Origin: AP-15 sp963732095
GTDB lineage: Bacteria > Pseudomonadota > Alphaproteobacteria > ATCC43930 > CGMCC-115725
Length of the DNA: 64,000 nucleotides
Direction of reading: 5' to 3'
Assembly: GCA_963732095.1 (NCBI GenBank)
Contig: CAVSZA010000054.1
Span: 308,433 to 372,432, forward strand
Part shown: in pieces, positions 53,976-63,185 of the stretch
Numbering within the stretch: the stretch's first letter is position 1
Layout: every line of letters starts with the position of its first letter
Notes under the pieces: model-generated
Told to the model about the DNA's origin: nothing
Databases searched by the model: none
The model's input: only the letters and a program-made list of their open reading frames with translations
Translations under genes and position numbers: made by a program

Positions 53976-54454
53976 CTGCGATCCATCTGCAGGTCAATGG
54001 TGCTGCCGTTGCGGATGATGTGCCGCCACGTCTGTCGCTGGCCGATTTTCTGCGCGAGCGGCGCAATCTGACCGGCACTCACCTCGGCTGCGAGCACGGC
54101 GTGTGCGGCGCCTGCACGGTTCTTGTTGACGGGGAGCCGGCGCGCTCGTGCCTGATGCTCGCCGTCGGTTGCGACGAGCGCGAGATCACGACGATCGAGA
54201 GCTTCGCCGGCGATCCGGTCATCGAGGCGCTGCGCCGCAACTTTCATCAGCACCACGCATTGCAATGCGGATATTGCACACCGGCGATGCTGATCACCGC
54301 GCGCGACCTGATCCTGCGGCAACGCGCGGGGTCGGAACGCGAGATCCGCGAGGGCCTCGCCGGCAACATCTGCCGCTGTACCGGCTATACCAACATCGTC
54401 ACTGCAATCGCCCAAGCGGCAAAGGAATTGGGCGGGGAGGCGGCTAATGCCTGA
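53972..54454 (+). CDS. CO-dehydrogenase-like [2Fe-2S] subunit (CoxS type)
   Basis: A 160-residue protein. The plant-type cluster sits in GCEHGVCGACTVLVDG and a second cluster in the helical domain (LQCGYCTPAMLITARDL; NICRCTGYTNIVTAI). The GTG at 53972 overlaps the preceding TGA and its own end overlaps the large-subunit ATG at 54447. It carries electrons from the molybdenum centre to FAD. Confidence 0.92.
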   Translation: MTAIHLQVNGAAVADDVPPRLSLADFLRERRNLTGTHLGCEHGVCGACTVLVDGEPARSCLMLAVGCDEREITTIESFAGDPVIEALRRNFHQHHALQCGYCTPAMLITARDLILRQRAGSEREIREGLAGNICRCTGYTNIVTAIAQAAKELGGEAANA

Positions 54455-56801
54455 CGACCGGTTTGGCATCGGTGCGTCGCTGCTGCGCAGAGAGGATGAC
54501 CGGCATCTGCACGGGCGCGGCCAGTTCGTCGCCGACGTCAAGTTGCCTGGCACGATGGAGGTCGCTTTTGTCCGCAGCCCGCATGCGCATGCGCGGATCC
54601 GTTCGATCTCGGTGCCGCCGGAAGCGCGCGGCCACGTCTTTACCGCCGCCGATCTACCGCGGGTCAAGCCGATCCGCGTCGTCTCGCACTCGACCGGCGC
54701 CAAATCGCCGCCTTGGCCCCCGCTTGCCACCGACAAGGTGCGCTATGTCGGTGAAGCAATCGCCGCATGTATTGCGCCGTCCCGCGGCGAGGCGGAAGAC
54801 CTCGCCAGCGCTCTGGTGATCGATTTCGAGATATTGGACGCTGTCGTCGACGCCGCCCGCGACAGGCGCGGCAGCCGTCACCCCGTGCATGAGCAGTGGG
54901 GCGACAATCTCTACATCGAGCACGGACTGCAAGGCGGCGACATCGAAGCAGCCGCGCGCGCTGCCGATGTGACGGTGACGCGCGAATTTCGCATGCAGCG
55001 GCAGTCGGGAGCGCCGCTCGAGTGCCGCGGGGTGCTCGCCTATCGCGACTATCGGCTCGATGAGGTCGTGATCTACGCCTCGACCCAGACGCCGCACACC
55101 GTGCGCGTCGCATTGGCCGAGATCCTCGACATTGAGGAGCGCCGCATCCGCGTCGTCGCTCCCGACGTCGGCGGCGGGTTCGGACCCAAGGCCCGGCTCT
55201 ACCCGGAAGAGATCATCCTGGCGGCATTGGCGCTCGAGCTCGATCACCCGGTGCGCTGGATCGAGGACCGCAACGAGCATCTGCTGACAACGGCTCATAC
55301 CCGCGACCATCATTACAAAGTCACCGCCTACGCCGACCGGCAAGGCCGCATTCTCGGGGTCGACGCCGAGATCGTCGTCGATGCGGGCGCCTATGGGTTG
55401 TGGCCGCAGGGGCCCTATCACGAGGCCGGGATGGTGGCGCGGGCCCTGCCGGGGCCCTACACGATCCCCAACTACCGCGCGAAGCACTATACGGTGGCGA
55501 CGAACAAAACGCCGCTCGGCCCCTATCGCGGGGTCGGCCGTCCGGGGGCGTGCTTTGTGATCGAGCGGCTGATCGACGAAATCGCCCGGGCGACCGAGCA
55601 TGAGCCGAATGAGGTGCGGCTCCTCAACCTGGTGCGCCCCGAGCAGATGCCGTTCACGACCATCGGCGGCATGCGCCTCGACAGCGGCGATTATGTGCAA
55701 AGCGTGCGGCTGTGCGCCGATCTACTGGACATGCCGGCGATCCGCGCGCGCCAGCGGCAAGGCGAGGCGGATGGGAGGCTGATCGGCATCGGGTTTGCGA
55801 CTTTTGCCGAGCAGACCGCCCACGGCGCCGCCGAATTCGCCGCCCGCGGCGCCTCGATCATCCCCGGTTTCGAGAGCTGCACCGCGCGCATCCTGACCGA
55901 CGGCAGCGTCGTCTTGATGGTCGGCATCCAGTCACATGGCCAGGGCCTCGAAACCGCGCTGTCGCAGGTCGCCGCCGAAGAGCTCGGCATCGACCCGGCG
56001 CATATCTCGGTGCGCCACGGCGACACCGAGAGCACCGCATTCGGTTTCGGCACCTTCGCGTCGCGCAGCATGGTGATGTCAGGCGGCGCAGTGGCGCGCG
56101 CCAGCCGGATGTTGCGCGACAAACTCTGCCGGATCGGCGCGCATCTGCTGCAGTGCGACGTCGCCGAGGTGCGCTGCGCCGATGGCGTCGTGTCGGAGCC
56201 GCAGGGCTCGGTCACAATCGCCGAGATTGCCAAGGTCGCGCATTTGCGCATGGACGGATTGCCGCAAGGGGTCGACCCATTGCTCGACGCGACCGCCACC
56301 TACGAGCCTGCAATCAGCACCGGCGTCTATTCCTATGCGACGCACGGCGCCGTCGTCGCGGTCGACCCCGAGACGGGCTTTGTCGAGCTGCTCGATTATG
56401 CCGTCGCCGAGGATTGCGGCACGATGGTCAACCCGATGCTCGTCGAAGGCCAGATCCGCGGCGGCGTCGTGCAAGGCATCGGTACGGCCCTTTACGAAGA
56501 GATCCCCTACGACGAGACTGGCCAGCCGCTTGCCGGCACCCTGGCCGACTACCTGCTCCCCGGCGCCGCCGAAATGCCGGCAATCAAGATCGGCCACCTG
56601 CACACCCCCACTCCGCACACCGAATACGGCATGAAAGGAATGGGCGAAGGCGGCGCCGTCGCCCCACCCGCCGCAATCGCCAACGCCCTCCGCGACGCCC
56701 TTTCCGCGATTGGCGCCCCGAGGGGAGCTGAAGTCAACGAAACCCCGATCACCGCGCGCCGCGTCATGGCTGCGATCTGGAGGGCTCGCGCGGCCGTGTG
56801 A
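54447..56801 (+). CDS. Molybdopterin-binding large subunit, xanthine oxidase/CoxL-like
   Basis: A 784-residue protein. VGGGFGPKARLYPEEIILAA and LGPYRGVGRPGACFVIERLI (about 355-375) bind the cofactor. DTESTAFGFGTFASRSMVMS precedes VVDPETGFVEL-like and EDCGTMVNPMLVEGQIRGGV sequence. KGMGEGGAVAPPAAIANALR carries the catalytic Glu. The active-site loop PYRGVGR is neither AYXCSFR (true CO dehydrogenase) nor the usual AYRGAGR, so it probably hydroxylates an organic substrate rather than CO. No MoCo maturation genes (coxDEF) follow. Confidence 0.9.
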   Translation: MPDDRFGIGASLLRREDDRHLHGRGQFVADVKLPGTMEVAFVRSPHAHARIRSISVPPEARGHVFTAADLPRVKPIRVVSHSTGAKSPPWPPLATDKVRYVGEAIAACIAPSRGEAEDLASALVIDFEILDAVVDAARDRRGSRHPVHEQWGDNLYIEHGLQGGDIEAAARAADVTVTREFRMQRQSGAPLECRGVLAYRDYRLDEVVIYASTQTPHTVRVALAEILDIEERRIRVVAPDVGGGFGPKARLYPEEIILAALALELDHPVRWIEDRNEHLLTTAHTRDHHYKVTAYADRQGRILGVDAEIVVDAGAYGLWPQGPYHEAGMVARALPGPYTIPNYRAKHYTVATNKTPLGPYRGVGRPGACFVIERLIDEIARATEHEPNEVRLLNLVRPEQMPFTTIGGMRLDSGDYVQSVRLCADLLDMPAIRARQRQGEADGRLIGIGFATFAEQTAHGAAEFAARGASIIPGFESCTARILTDGSVVLMVGIQSHGQGLETALSQVAAEELGIDPAHISVRHGDTESTAFGFGTFASRSMVMSGGAVARASRMLRDKLCRIGAHLLQCDVAEVRCADGVVSEPQGSVTIAEIAKVAHLRMDGLPQGVDPLLDATATYEPAISTGVYSYATHGAVVAVDPETGFVELLDYAVAEDCGTMVNPMLVEGQIRGGVVQGIGTALYEEIPYDETGQPLAGTLADYLLPGAAEMPAIKIGHLHTPTPHTEYGMKGMGEGGAVAPPAAIANALRDALSAIGAPRGAEVNETPITARRVMAAIWRARAAV

Positions 56802-56837
56802 CGTGAAAGGCGGGTGATCCCGAACGAGCACTCCAAG

Positions 56838-56903
56838 CCGCTCGACCTCGGCGAGCGCTGCCTCGTAATCCGCCTCGCTGCGGATCGGCTTGATTTCACT
56901 CAA
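56838..56903 (-). pseudogene. N-terminal fragment of a HigA-type antitoxin
   Basis: The minus strand reads IKPIRSEADYEAALAEVERL from a TTG near 56903. This is the start typical of HigA/XRE antitoxins, after which similarity stops within about 22 codons where it meets the large-subunit gene end. No HTH part remains. Confidence 0.55.
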
Positions 56904-57019
56904 AATTGACCTCTTGAAGTGATTGCGATCGCAGTCGCGACGCGTTCCCGGCCACTTAATTCAGACAATGCTCCTTTTGAAAATGCCCGTACGCCTGCGG
57001 TGTGAAGATGCGTCGCGGA

Positions 57020-57412
57020 TTACAACGGCAGGCTCTCTATGTCCGTTTGCGAGAAATCGTTTCCTTGGTAGAGCAACGGCAATCGCCGGGTTTTTGCGAG
57101 AGCGTAGGCAAAGCAGTCGCCAAAGTTGAGGCCGGCCGGATGTCGACCCCTACCAAAGCGCCGCCAAGCAGCGCGAGCGATCTCGGCTTGATCTTGGTCA
57201 ACTGCAACAATTTCGATAGTGGCGCGATAGAGCAGCAAATCGAGCTCGCGTCCACCGGGTTCGCCCTTTCGGCTTTCGATCACGATCGAGGTTTCCAGCA
57301 AGTTTGCCGCCGAGAGCAGGCGCGGAGAACTCGTCTCGATCAACTGCGCGATGCGGGCCGCAGTCGCTTCGTTCAACAGCACGGCTACGATAGCCGAAGT
57401 ATCGATGACCAT
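57020..57412 (-). CDS. vapC: VapC-type PIN-domain ribonuclease toxin
   Basis: A 130-residue PIN protein. MVIDTSAIVAVLLNE carries the first Asp, NLLETSIVIESRKG the Glu, and GLNFGDCFAYALAKTRRLPL the third acidic site; LLYQGNDFSQTDI closes the fold. VapC toxins cleave tRNA or rRNA unless bound by their antitoxin. The ATG overlaps the stop of vapB. Confidence 0.92.
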   Translation of the reverse strand: MVIDTSAIVAVLLNEATAARIAQLIETSSPRLLSAANLLETSIVIESRKGEPGGRELDLLLYRATIEIVAVDQDQAEIARAAWRRFGRGRHPAGLNFGDCFAYALAKTRRLPLLYQGNDFSQTDIESLPL

Positions 57413-57666
57413 CAGGCGGGCAGCCCGTGCTGGTCATAGCCGAGGATCTCATTGGCCGTCCGCCTATCGAGATCCGGCAGCGACGCACAGCGCCTGCCGA
57501 TTTCGAGGATTTCGGCGACCAGGCTGCGCCCGCCTCGGTGGTGTCGGACTCGCTGCAGCCGCTCTTCGGCGGCTCTGCGGACCGCGGTTGTAACCGTCTC
57601 TCCGGTCAGTGCCGCGAGCTCGCGCACGGATTTTTCCGTTGCCAGGTCCTTGATGTTGAGTGGCAT
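57412..57666 (-). CDS. vapB: VapB-type antitoxin
   Basis: An 84-residue protein starting MPLNIKDLATEKSVRELAAL with a ribbon-helix-helix-like region (TGETVTTAVRRAAEERLQRV) and an acidic C-terminal tail (LPDLDRRTANEILGYDQHGL) that would wrap the toxin. This is the Rv0623/PSK-type transcription factor group. ATG 57666 is the family start; the frame reaches 57726. It probably represses its own operon. Confidence 0.88.
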   Translation of the reverse strand: MPLNIKDLATEKSVRELAALTGETVTTAVRRAAEERLQRVRHHRGGRSLVAEILEIGRRCASLPDLDRRTANEILGYDQHGLPA

Positions 57667-57855
57667 TGCGTTATGGCCTCGCAGAATTTTTCTGCCGATA
57701 AATACGCTGCAAAATGGAGGTGACAAGAACCTCGGGGACGGTAACGGGTCAATTCCTCTGGAGTAAAGCGCCGCTACCGTTGGGGTCTGACCGACCTCGG
57801 AGGGTCCAGCGCAGGTATTCTCGCGTTGTTGGGCGGTCGTTGACGCTGATTTGTC

Positions 57856-58812
57856 TCAGCTGCCGCGCGGGGCGGCGGCGCGGCGCAGGCGGTCGTTGAC
57901 GGCACGGCCGAGGCCATGCTCGGGGATCGGCATTGCCGCGATCCCGGTAAAGCAGGGGCGGTCGAGCCGGCGAAGCATCGCGAACAGATTGACGGCCGCC
58001 TCGGCAAGGTCGCCGGAACGGCTCAGCCATAGCACCTCCGCGAAGCCGGGCGGCGCATCCGGGCCGAACGCGAGCAAGGCCTCGCCGGGGCAGGCCTCAG
58101 TTGCGCCGACGCGAACCGGAAGCCGGGGTGCGTAATGGCTCGGCAGCATGCCTGGTGATTTCGGCGGGCCTCGGCCGGGAAGAGCGATTGGCCCGAGCAG
58201 CGCGGTGAGCGCCTCGAATGTGACGGCGCCGGGGCGGAGCAGGGCAGGGGCCTCGCCCGAGAGGTCGAGGACGGTCGATTCCAGCCCGACCGGGCTCGGA
58301 CCGTCGTCGAGGATCAGCGCGACATCGCCACCGAGGTCCTCGGCGACATGCGCGGCCGAGGTCGGGCTGACCCGGCCCGAGCGGTTGGCCGATGGAGCGG
58401 CGATTGGCCGGCCCGTCTCGCGCAGCAACGCCTGCGCGACAGGATGGGCGGGCACCCGGATCGCCACCGTGTCGAGGCCGGCGCTCGCCAGAAGCGCCAA
58501 CCCGGCGGCGGGTTGCCGGGGCAGGACGAGGGTCAGCGGTCCCGGCCAGAACCGCGCGGCGGCATGACGAGCGGGCGCGTTGAGGACGGCCAGAGTCTCG
58601 GCCTCGGCGAGGTCCCGAATATGCACAATCAGCGGATTGAAGTGAGGCCGGCCCTTGGCGGCGAATATAGCGGCGACGGCATCCTCGTTGGTCGCATCGC
58701 CACCGAGCCCATACACAGTCTCGGTCGGGAACGCGACTAGCCGCCCGGCGCGCAACCGGACGGCTGCGTCGGGGATCGCCGCCGCCGCGCCGGCCGGGGC
58801 AATGTCAGCCAT
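57856..58812 (-). CDS. L-threonylcarbamoyladenylate synthase (Sua5 type)
   Basis: A 318-residue protein with the YrdC domain at 1-200 (GRLVAFPTETVYGLGGDATN, KGRPHFNPLIVHI, FWPGPLTLVLPR, PIAAPSANRSGRVSPTSA). A linker and C-terminal Sua5 domain follow (SPGMLPSHYAPRLPVRVGA onward). It makes threonylcarbamoyl-AMP for the t6A modification of tRNA. It overlaps nothing; an mscL remnant abuts its start. Confidence 0.92.
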   Translation of the reverse strand: MADIAPAGAAAAIPDAAVRLRAGRLVAFPTETVYGLGGDATNEDAVAAIFAAKGRPHFNPLIVHIRDLAEAETLAVLNAPARHAAARFWPGPLTLVLPRQPAAGLALLASAGLDTVAIRVPAHPVAQALLRETGRPIAAPSANRSGRVSPTSAAHVAEDLGGDVALILDDGPSPVGLESTVLDLSGEAPALLRPGAVTFEALTALLGPIALPGRGPPKSPGMLPSHYAPRLPVRVGATEACPGEALLAFGPDAPPGFAEVLWLSRSGDLAEAAVNLFAMLRRLDRPCFTGIAAMPIPEHGLGRAVNDRLRRAAAPRGS

Positions 58813-58840
58813 CAGCGGCTCCTGTCACTTGCGGGAAAAC

Positions 58841-59014
58841 TATCGCCAATGTTCAGTTCGCGCGATCGTCAGCCTTGCGGTGTTCTGGCTGATCAAAGCG
58901 CTGACCCGACTGCACGTGCGCCAGGAGCCAGCAGCTGCCGCGCCCCTGCGCAGCGAGGTGGTGCTCAAGGAGATCCGCGACCTCCTCGCCGCCCGCTCGG
59001 CGCCCAGGCCCTGA
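58841..59014 (+). pseudogene. C-terminal remnant of mscL
   Basis: Plus-strand translation reads VRAIVSLAVFWLIKALTRLH, then a Pro/Ala linker and LRSEVVLKEIRDLLAARS. This matches the second helix and cytoplasmic helix bundle of the large-conductance mechanosensitive channel. The N-terminal helix and the start are missing. It fills the gap between two opposed genes. Confidence 0.65.
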
Positions 59015-59021
59015 GCCTCGT

Positions 59022-60200
59022 CTACTCCGCCGCGGACCTTTCGGACTTGCCAGAGCGTCGAGCGGCGTGCCGGTCGATCTCGGCCTGGATCGCCGCCCCG
59101 GCCTTGCCGGTGAAGTCTTCGTGGTGGGTCGTCGCGTAGTCGTAGCTGCCGCGCAGCAATTCCCGGCTCTTCTGGAAATGCGGGTGGACAAATCGGGCCA
59201 TCAGCTCGTAGTGCCTTTTAGTCGCGTCCCAATCGGCCCAGTTGTGCGCCAATTCGCACAGAACGCCGAACCCGCCCGAGCCTTCGATCAGCCGCTCGAC
59301 ATAGGCGATCGCGTCGTCGGGGGTGCCGACGCATCCGGTGCCGGTCTCGACCAGCCACTCATAAGGGTCGGGGACATCGGGCGGAATGATCGGGAAGGTC
59401 GCGACATCGCGGAAATAATCGGCAAAGGCCTGCACGCCGAACTGCACGTTCTTGCGAGCCTGTTCGCGGGTCTCGGCGATGTGGAACATGCCAACGACGC
59501 GCCAGTTCTTGCGGTCGGGAACATGCCCGTTAGCCCGCGCAGTCTCCTCGTAGATACCCCAATTCCTGGTGTGCGCCTCCATCGCCATCGGGCTGGTGCC
59601 CCCGATCGACAGCATCCCGACGCCGTATTGACCGGAGAGCAGCGACCCCGAGGGCGAGCGCGCCGCAGCCACCGCTAGTTCCATCGTCGGACGCGTATAG
59701 GGGCGCAATTGCAATTGCGCGTCGGTCAAGTTGAACCAGTCGGTCTTTTTGTTCACGCTTTCGCCGTTGAGCAGCCGAACGATGACGTCGAACAACTCGT
59801 TCATCATGCGGCGCTGGGCGCCGGGGTCGATGCCGATCTTCAAGGCGTCGTGCACGAGGGCGCCGGGGCCGACCCCGAACATCGCGCGGCCGCGCGTCAT
59901 ATGGTCGAGCTGCACCATGCGGTCGGCCAGCATGAACGGGTTGTGATAGGGCAACGACACGACGCCGGTGCCGAGCCGGATGTGGCGGGTGCGCTGCGCC
60001 GCCGCGGCAATGAACATCTCCGGGCAGGCGATCAGCTCGAAGCCGCCGGAATGATGCTCGCCGATCCACGCCTCGTGATAATTCAAACGGTCGAGATGCT
60101 CGAGCAGTTCGAGGTCGCGCTCGATCGATAGCGTCGGGTTTTCGTCGTGGTTGTGGAACGGCGCGAGAAAAATGCCGCTGCGCAGATAGAGATCGTCCAT
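59022..60200 (-). CDS. LLM-class flavin monooxygenase (limonene-monooxygenase-like)
   Basis: A 392-residue bacterial-luciferase-like TIM barrel. It begins MDDLYLRSGIFLAPFHNHDE, with LNYHEAWIGEHHSGGFELIA and IRLGTGVVSLPYHNPFMLAD as FMN-side motifs and SGGFGVLCELAHNW near the end. Length and motifs fit the LimB/alkanal-monooxygenase-like group that uses FMNH2 and O2. The ATG at 60200 follows AGGACT. It diverges from the Rieske dioxygenase, sharing a 128-base promoter region. Confidence 0.82.
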   Translation of the reverse strand: MDDLYLRSGIFLAPFHNHDENPTLSIERDLELLEHLDRLNYHEAWIGEHHSGGFELIACPEMFIAAAAQRTRHIRLGTGVVSLPYHNPFMLADRMVQLDHMTRGRAMFGVGPGALVHDALKIGIDPGAQRRMMNELFDVIVRLLNGESVNKKTDWFNLTDAQLQLRPYTRPTMELAVAAARSPSGSLLSGQYGVGMLSIGGTSPMAMEAHTRNWGIYEETARANGHVPDRKNWRVVGMFHIAETREQARKNVQFGVQAFADYFRDVATFPIIPPDVPDPYEWLVETGTGCVGTPDDAIAYVERLIEGSGGFGVLCELAHNWADWDATKRHYELMARFVHPHFQKSRELLRGSYDYATTHHEDFTGKAGAAIQAEIDRHAARRSGKSERSAAE

Positions 60201-60328
60201 GCCGAGTCCTCCGGCAGAAAGCCTGATGCTGCGGATGGTCGGCCATCGGCCTATTTCCCGCAAGCTAATTTCCCCCTCCTCCGGGTTCCTGCTATCATGG
60301 CTGCCATTACCTTCAGGAGGAGGCAAAC

Positions 60329-61573
60329 ATGTCAGAGCTCGGCGCCGACGCGATGCGGGGAGTTCCGTGGCCCTCGAATGGCCTGACCGAGATCCCGTTC
60401 CGCCTCTACACCGATCCCCGCCAATACCGGCTCGAGCAAGAGCGGATCTTCAAAGGCCCGACCTGGAATTTTCTGTGTCTGACCTCCGAGATCCCGAATA
60501 CGGGGGATTACATTGCCACGACAATCGGCGAGACCGCGGTCATTGTGACGCGCGACGCCGAGGGCGAAATCAACGCCTTTGTCAACCGCTGCGCGCATCG
60601 CGGGAACCTGCTGTGCCTGGAGCGGCGCGGCAACGTCAAAGAGATCAGCTGTATCTATCACGGCTGGACGTACGATTTAACCGGGAAATTGACGGGCGTC
60701 GCGTTCGAGCGCGGGGTCAAGCGGCAAGGCGGCATGCCCCCCGAGTTTCGCAAGGACGAGCACAATCTGCGGCGGCTGCGGGTGGCCGAGTTCGCCAGCT
60801 TGGTCTTCGGGTCGTTCCGCGACGACACGCCCGATCTCCAAACTTATCTCGGGCCGAAGATTTCCGCCGGCATCAGCCGCGTGCTGAACCGGCCCGCCCG
60901 CATTCTCGGCCGCAGCACGCAGGTACTCCCCAATAACTGGAAGCTCTATGCCGAAAACGTCAAGGACACCTACCACGCCAGCATATTGCATCTGTTTCTA
61001 ACGACTTTTCGGATCAACCGCCTCAGCCAAGAGGGCGGGATCGTCATGGACGACAGTGGGGCGCATCACTTCAGCTATTCGAAACTCGATTACGCGCAGG
61101 AAGACGCCGATTACAAGGAGGCGGCGCTGCGCTCGGACAGCGGGTTCGGCCTCAAGGACAGCTCCGTCATCGAATCGGTCGACGAATATGGCGACGGCAT
61201 CTCGGTGCAGATCCTGACCGTCTTCCCGAGCATGGTGTTGCAGCAGATCCGCAATACGATTGCGGTTCGCGTCATCCGCCCGCGCGGGCTCGAAAAGACC
61301 GAGCTCGAGTGGATCCATCTGGGCTTTGAGGATGACGACGAGACAATGACAGAACGCCGGTTGCGGCAAGGCAATCTCGTCGGAGCCGCCGGCTATATCT
61401 CGATGGAGGATGGCTGCATCGGCGGGCTGGTCCAGCGCGGGATACGCTACAACGACGAGGACACCGGTGTTGTCATGATGGGTGGGTATGACGCCGAGCC
61501 GCAGCCCTTCCGTGCCAGCGAAGCGGCGATCCGCGGCTTCTGGAAGGAATACCGCGCCTTGACCGGCAACTGA
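60329..61573 (+). CDS. Rieske ring-hydroxylating dioxygenase, alpha subunit
   Basis: A 414-residue protein. The Rieske cluster is NRCAHRGNLLCLERRGNV (C88, H90) and SCIYHGWTYDLTG (C108, H111). The catalytic domain carries the mononuclear-iron region ENVKDTYHASILHLFLTTF with its two His ligands. Its closest recognisable relatives are anthranilate-type (AndAc-like) dioxygenases. CAGGAGGAGG lies before the ATG. The beta subunit follows seven bases later, but no ferredoxin or reductase gene is present. Confidence 0.88.
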   Translation: MSELGADAMRGVPWPSNGLTEIPFRLYTDPRQYRLEQERIFKGPTWNFLCLTSEIPNTGDYIATTIGETAVIVTRDAEGEINAFVNRCAHRGNLLCLERRGNVKEISCIYHGWTYDLTGKLTGVAFERGVKRQGGMPPEFRKDEHNLRRLRVAEFASLVFGSFRDDTPDLQTYLGPKISAGISRVLNRPARILGRSTQVLPNNWKLYAENVKDTYHASILHLFLTTFRINRLSQEGGIVMDDSGAHHFSYSKLDYAQEDADYKEAALRSDSGFGLKDSSVIESVDEYGDGISVQILTVFPSMVLQQIRNTIAVRVIRPRGLEKTELEWIHLGFEDDDETMTERRLRQGNLVGAAGYISMEDGCIGGLVQRGIRYNDEDTGVVMMGGYDAEPQPFRASEAAIRGFWKEYRALTGN

Positions 61574-61580
61574 CGCAGTC

Positions 61581-62054
61581 ATGGACGAAGTCGCCGTCCG
61601 GCTCGGCGTCCAGGAGCTCATCGCCGCCTATGTCGACTGCATCGACGAGGACCGGCTCGAAGACTGGCCCGACTTTTTTGTCGAGCAGTGCCGCTATGTG
61701 ATCACCAGCCGCACCAGCCACGAGGCCGGATTGCCGCACGGTGTCGTCTATGCGGCGTCACGCGGCATGCTGATCGACCGCATCACCGCATTGCGGCAGG
61801 CAAATATTTTCGAACCGCACCGCTATCGCCACATTGTCGGCCCGATCCGCATCGAGCAGGTCGACGCCACAGTGGCGCAGGTGCAATCGAACTTTATTGC
61901 GGTGCGAATTATGCACGACGGCGAGATGGCTCTCTTCGCCGCCGGCCGCTATCTCGACCGCATCGCTCTGACGAGCCAGCCCTACCGCTTCATCGAGCGC
62001 CTCGTCGTCCTCGACAGCCAGAAGATCGACACGCTGCTGGTGATACCGCTTTAG
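61581..62054 (+). CDS. Ring-hydroxylating dioxygenase beta subunit
   Basis: A 157-residue NTF2/SnoaL-fold protein: VQELIAAYVDCIDEDRLEDW, FFVEQCRYVITSRTSHEAGL and FEPHRYRHIVGPIRIEQV are typical of small dioxygenase subunits (AndAd-like). It stabilises the alpha3beta3 hexamer. It is transcribed with the alpha subunit gene. Confidence 0.87.
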   Translation: MDEVAVRLGVQELIAAYVDCIDEDRLEDWPDFFVEQCRYVITSRTSHEAGLPHGVVYAASRGMLIDRITALRQANIFEPHRYRHIVGPIRIEQVDATVAQVQSNFIAVRIMHDGEMALFAAGRYLDRIALTSQPYRFIERLVVLDSQKIDTLLVIPL

Positions 62055-62075
62055 GGGCGGGGGACCTCTGCAGAT

Positions 62076-63125
62076 TCAGGCTTCGGCGCGCCGGAACCCC
62101 CGAAACGCGTGTGGGATGCGGCGGATGTCTTGGATCAGATCGCGCGGCAGGTGGCCCGGCTGCGCGGCGTTGGCGCGCGCGTTCAGCGCGTCGGTCAGCC
62201 CGCCGAAGCGTTTGGTGATGGCCTTGACGATTTGGTCGTAGCGGCCGACCGCGGCGAACAGATGCACGACATCGTCGGGCACCTCCTTGGCCATCTCGCT
62301 CCACTTCCCCTGGCGGGTCATCGCGTTGAGCTTATGGCCGAGATCCTCGAGCCCATGCACTGCAAATACCGGCCAATAGGCCTGGGTCGAGCCGTAGAAG
62401 GCGACGCGCTCGCGCACCCACTCGAACATGCGCGCGACCGTCGCGTCGTCGTGGCCGGTGGCGAGAAAGCCGCCGCCCGAGATTTCGTAATTCTCGCGTT
62501 TATGCGCGCTCTTCGCGAGCCCCTCGGCGAGGCGCGGCATGACCGCCTCCTCGATATATCTGCGGGTGCAGAAGCCGTGCAATTTGACGCCGTCGCATTC
62601 CTCGGCCGCGACTTTGAGCATCGCCGGACCCACTGCCGCTATCATCACCGGGGGCGGCGGTGCGTCGATCGGCTCGGGCGCAAAGTTTGGGGTCATCAAT
62701 GTAAAACGGTAGTGTTGGCCCTCGTAGCCCGGCCTTTCGCCGGTTTTCCAGCAATGCCAGATCGCGCGCAGGACCTGCACATATTCGCGCATGCGCGGCG
62801 CCGGCGGCGTCCATGGCACCGAGAAGCGTCGCTCGTTGTGCGCCTTGACCTGCGAGCCTAGGCCGACGACAAAGCGGCCGCGGGTCGCCCCGGCCAGATC
62901 CCAGCCGACTTGAGCGACGGCCATCGGGGTGCGGGCGAAGGCGATCGCGACGCTGGTGTGGAGCTCGATGCGTTCGGTTGCGGCGCCGGCGACGGCGAGC
63001 GCCAGGAACGGGTCGTGCTTGTTCTCCATCGAGGCGACGCCATCATAGCCGTCGGCCTCGATCGCCCGAGCTGCCGGCGCGACGTTGCGCAGATCCTCTT
63101 GCGGCAGTGTCGTGAATACTCTCAT
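62076..63125 (-). CDS. TIGR03617-like F420-dependent LLM oxidoreductase
   Basis: A 349-residue TIM-barrel protein: MRVFTTLPQEDLRNVAPAAR, GYDGVASMENKHDPFLALAV, TSVAIAFARTPMAVAQVGWD and RFVVGLGSQVKAHNERRFSV. This is the pattern of the TIGR03617 group, predicted to use coenzyme F420 although FMN is possible. GGGAGGG precedes the ATG at 63125. It is downstream of an ArsR-type regulator on the same strand. Confidence 0.82.
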   Translation of the reverse strand: MRVFTTLPQEDLRNVAPAARAIEADGYDGVASMENKHDPFLALAVAGAATERIELHTSVAIAFARTPMAVAQVGWDLAGATRGRFVVGLGSQVKAHNERRFSVPWTPPAPRMREYVQVLRAIWHCWKTGERPGYEGQHYRFTLMTPNFAPEPIDAPPPPVMIAAVGPAMLKVAAEECDGVKLHGFCTRRYIEEAVMPRLAEGLAKSAHKRENYEISGGGFLATGHDDATVARMFEWVRERVAFYGSTQAYWPVFAVHGLEDLGHKLNAMTRQGKWSEMAKEVPDDVVHLFAAVGRYDQIVKAITKRFGGLTDALNARANAAQPGHLPRDLIQDIRRIPHAFRGFRRAEA

Positions 63126-63185
63126 CCGCTGCCCTCCCGACCCATCGATCGGATCGGGCCACAAATCGACGGCCGGAGGCAAGCT

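Noticed and set aside
53148..56801. Operon considered as a true aerobic CO dehydrogenase
   Set aside because: The large subunit lacks the AYXCSFR loop needed for the Mo-Cu site, and coxDEFG are absent.
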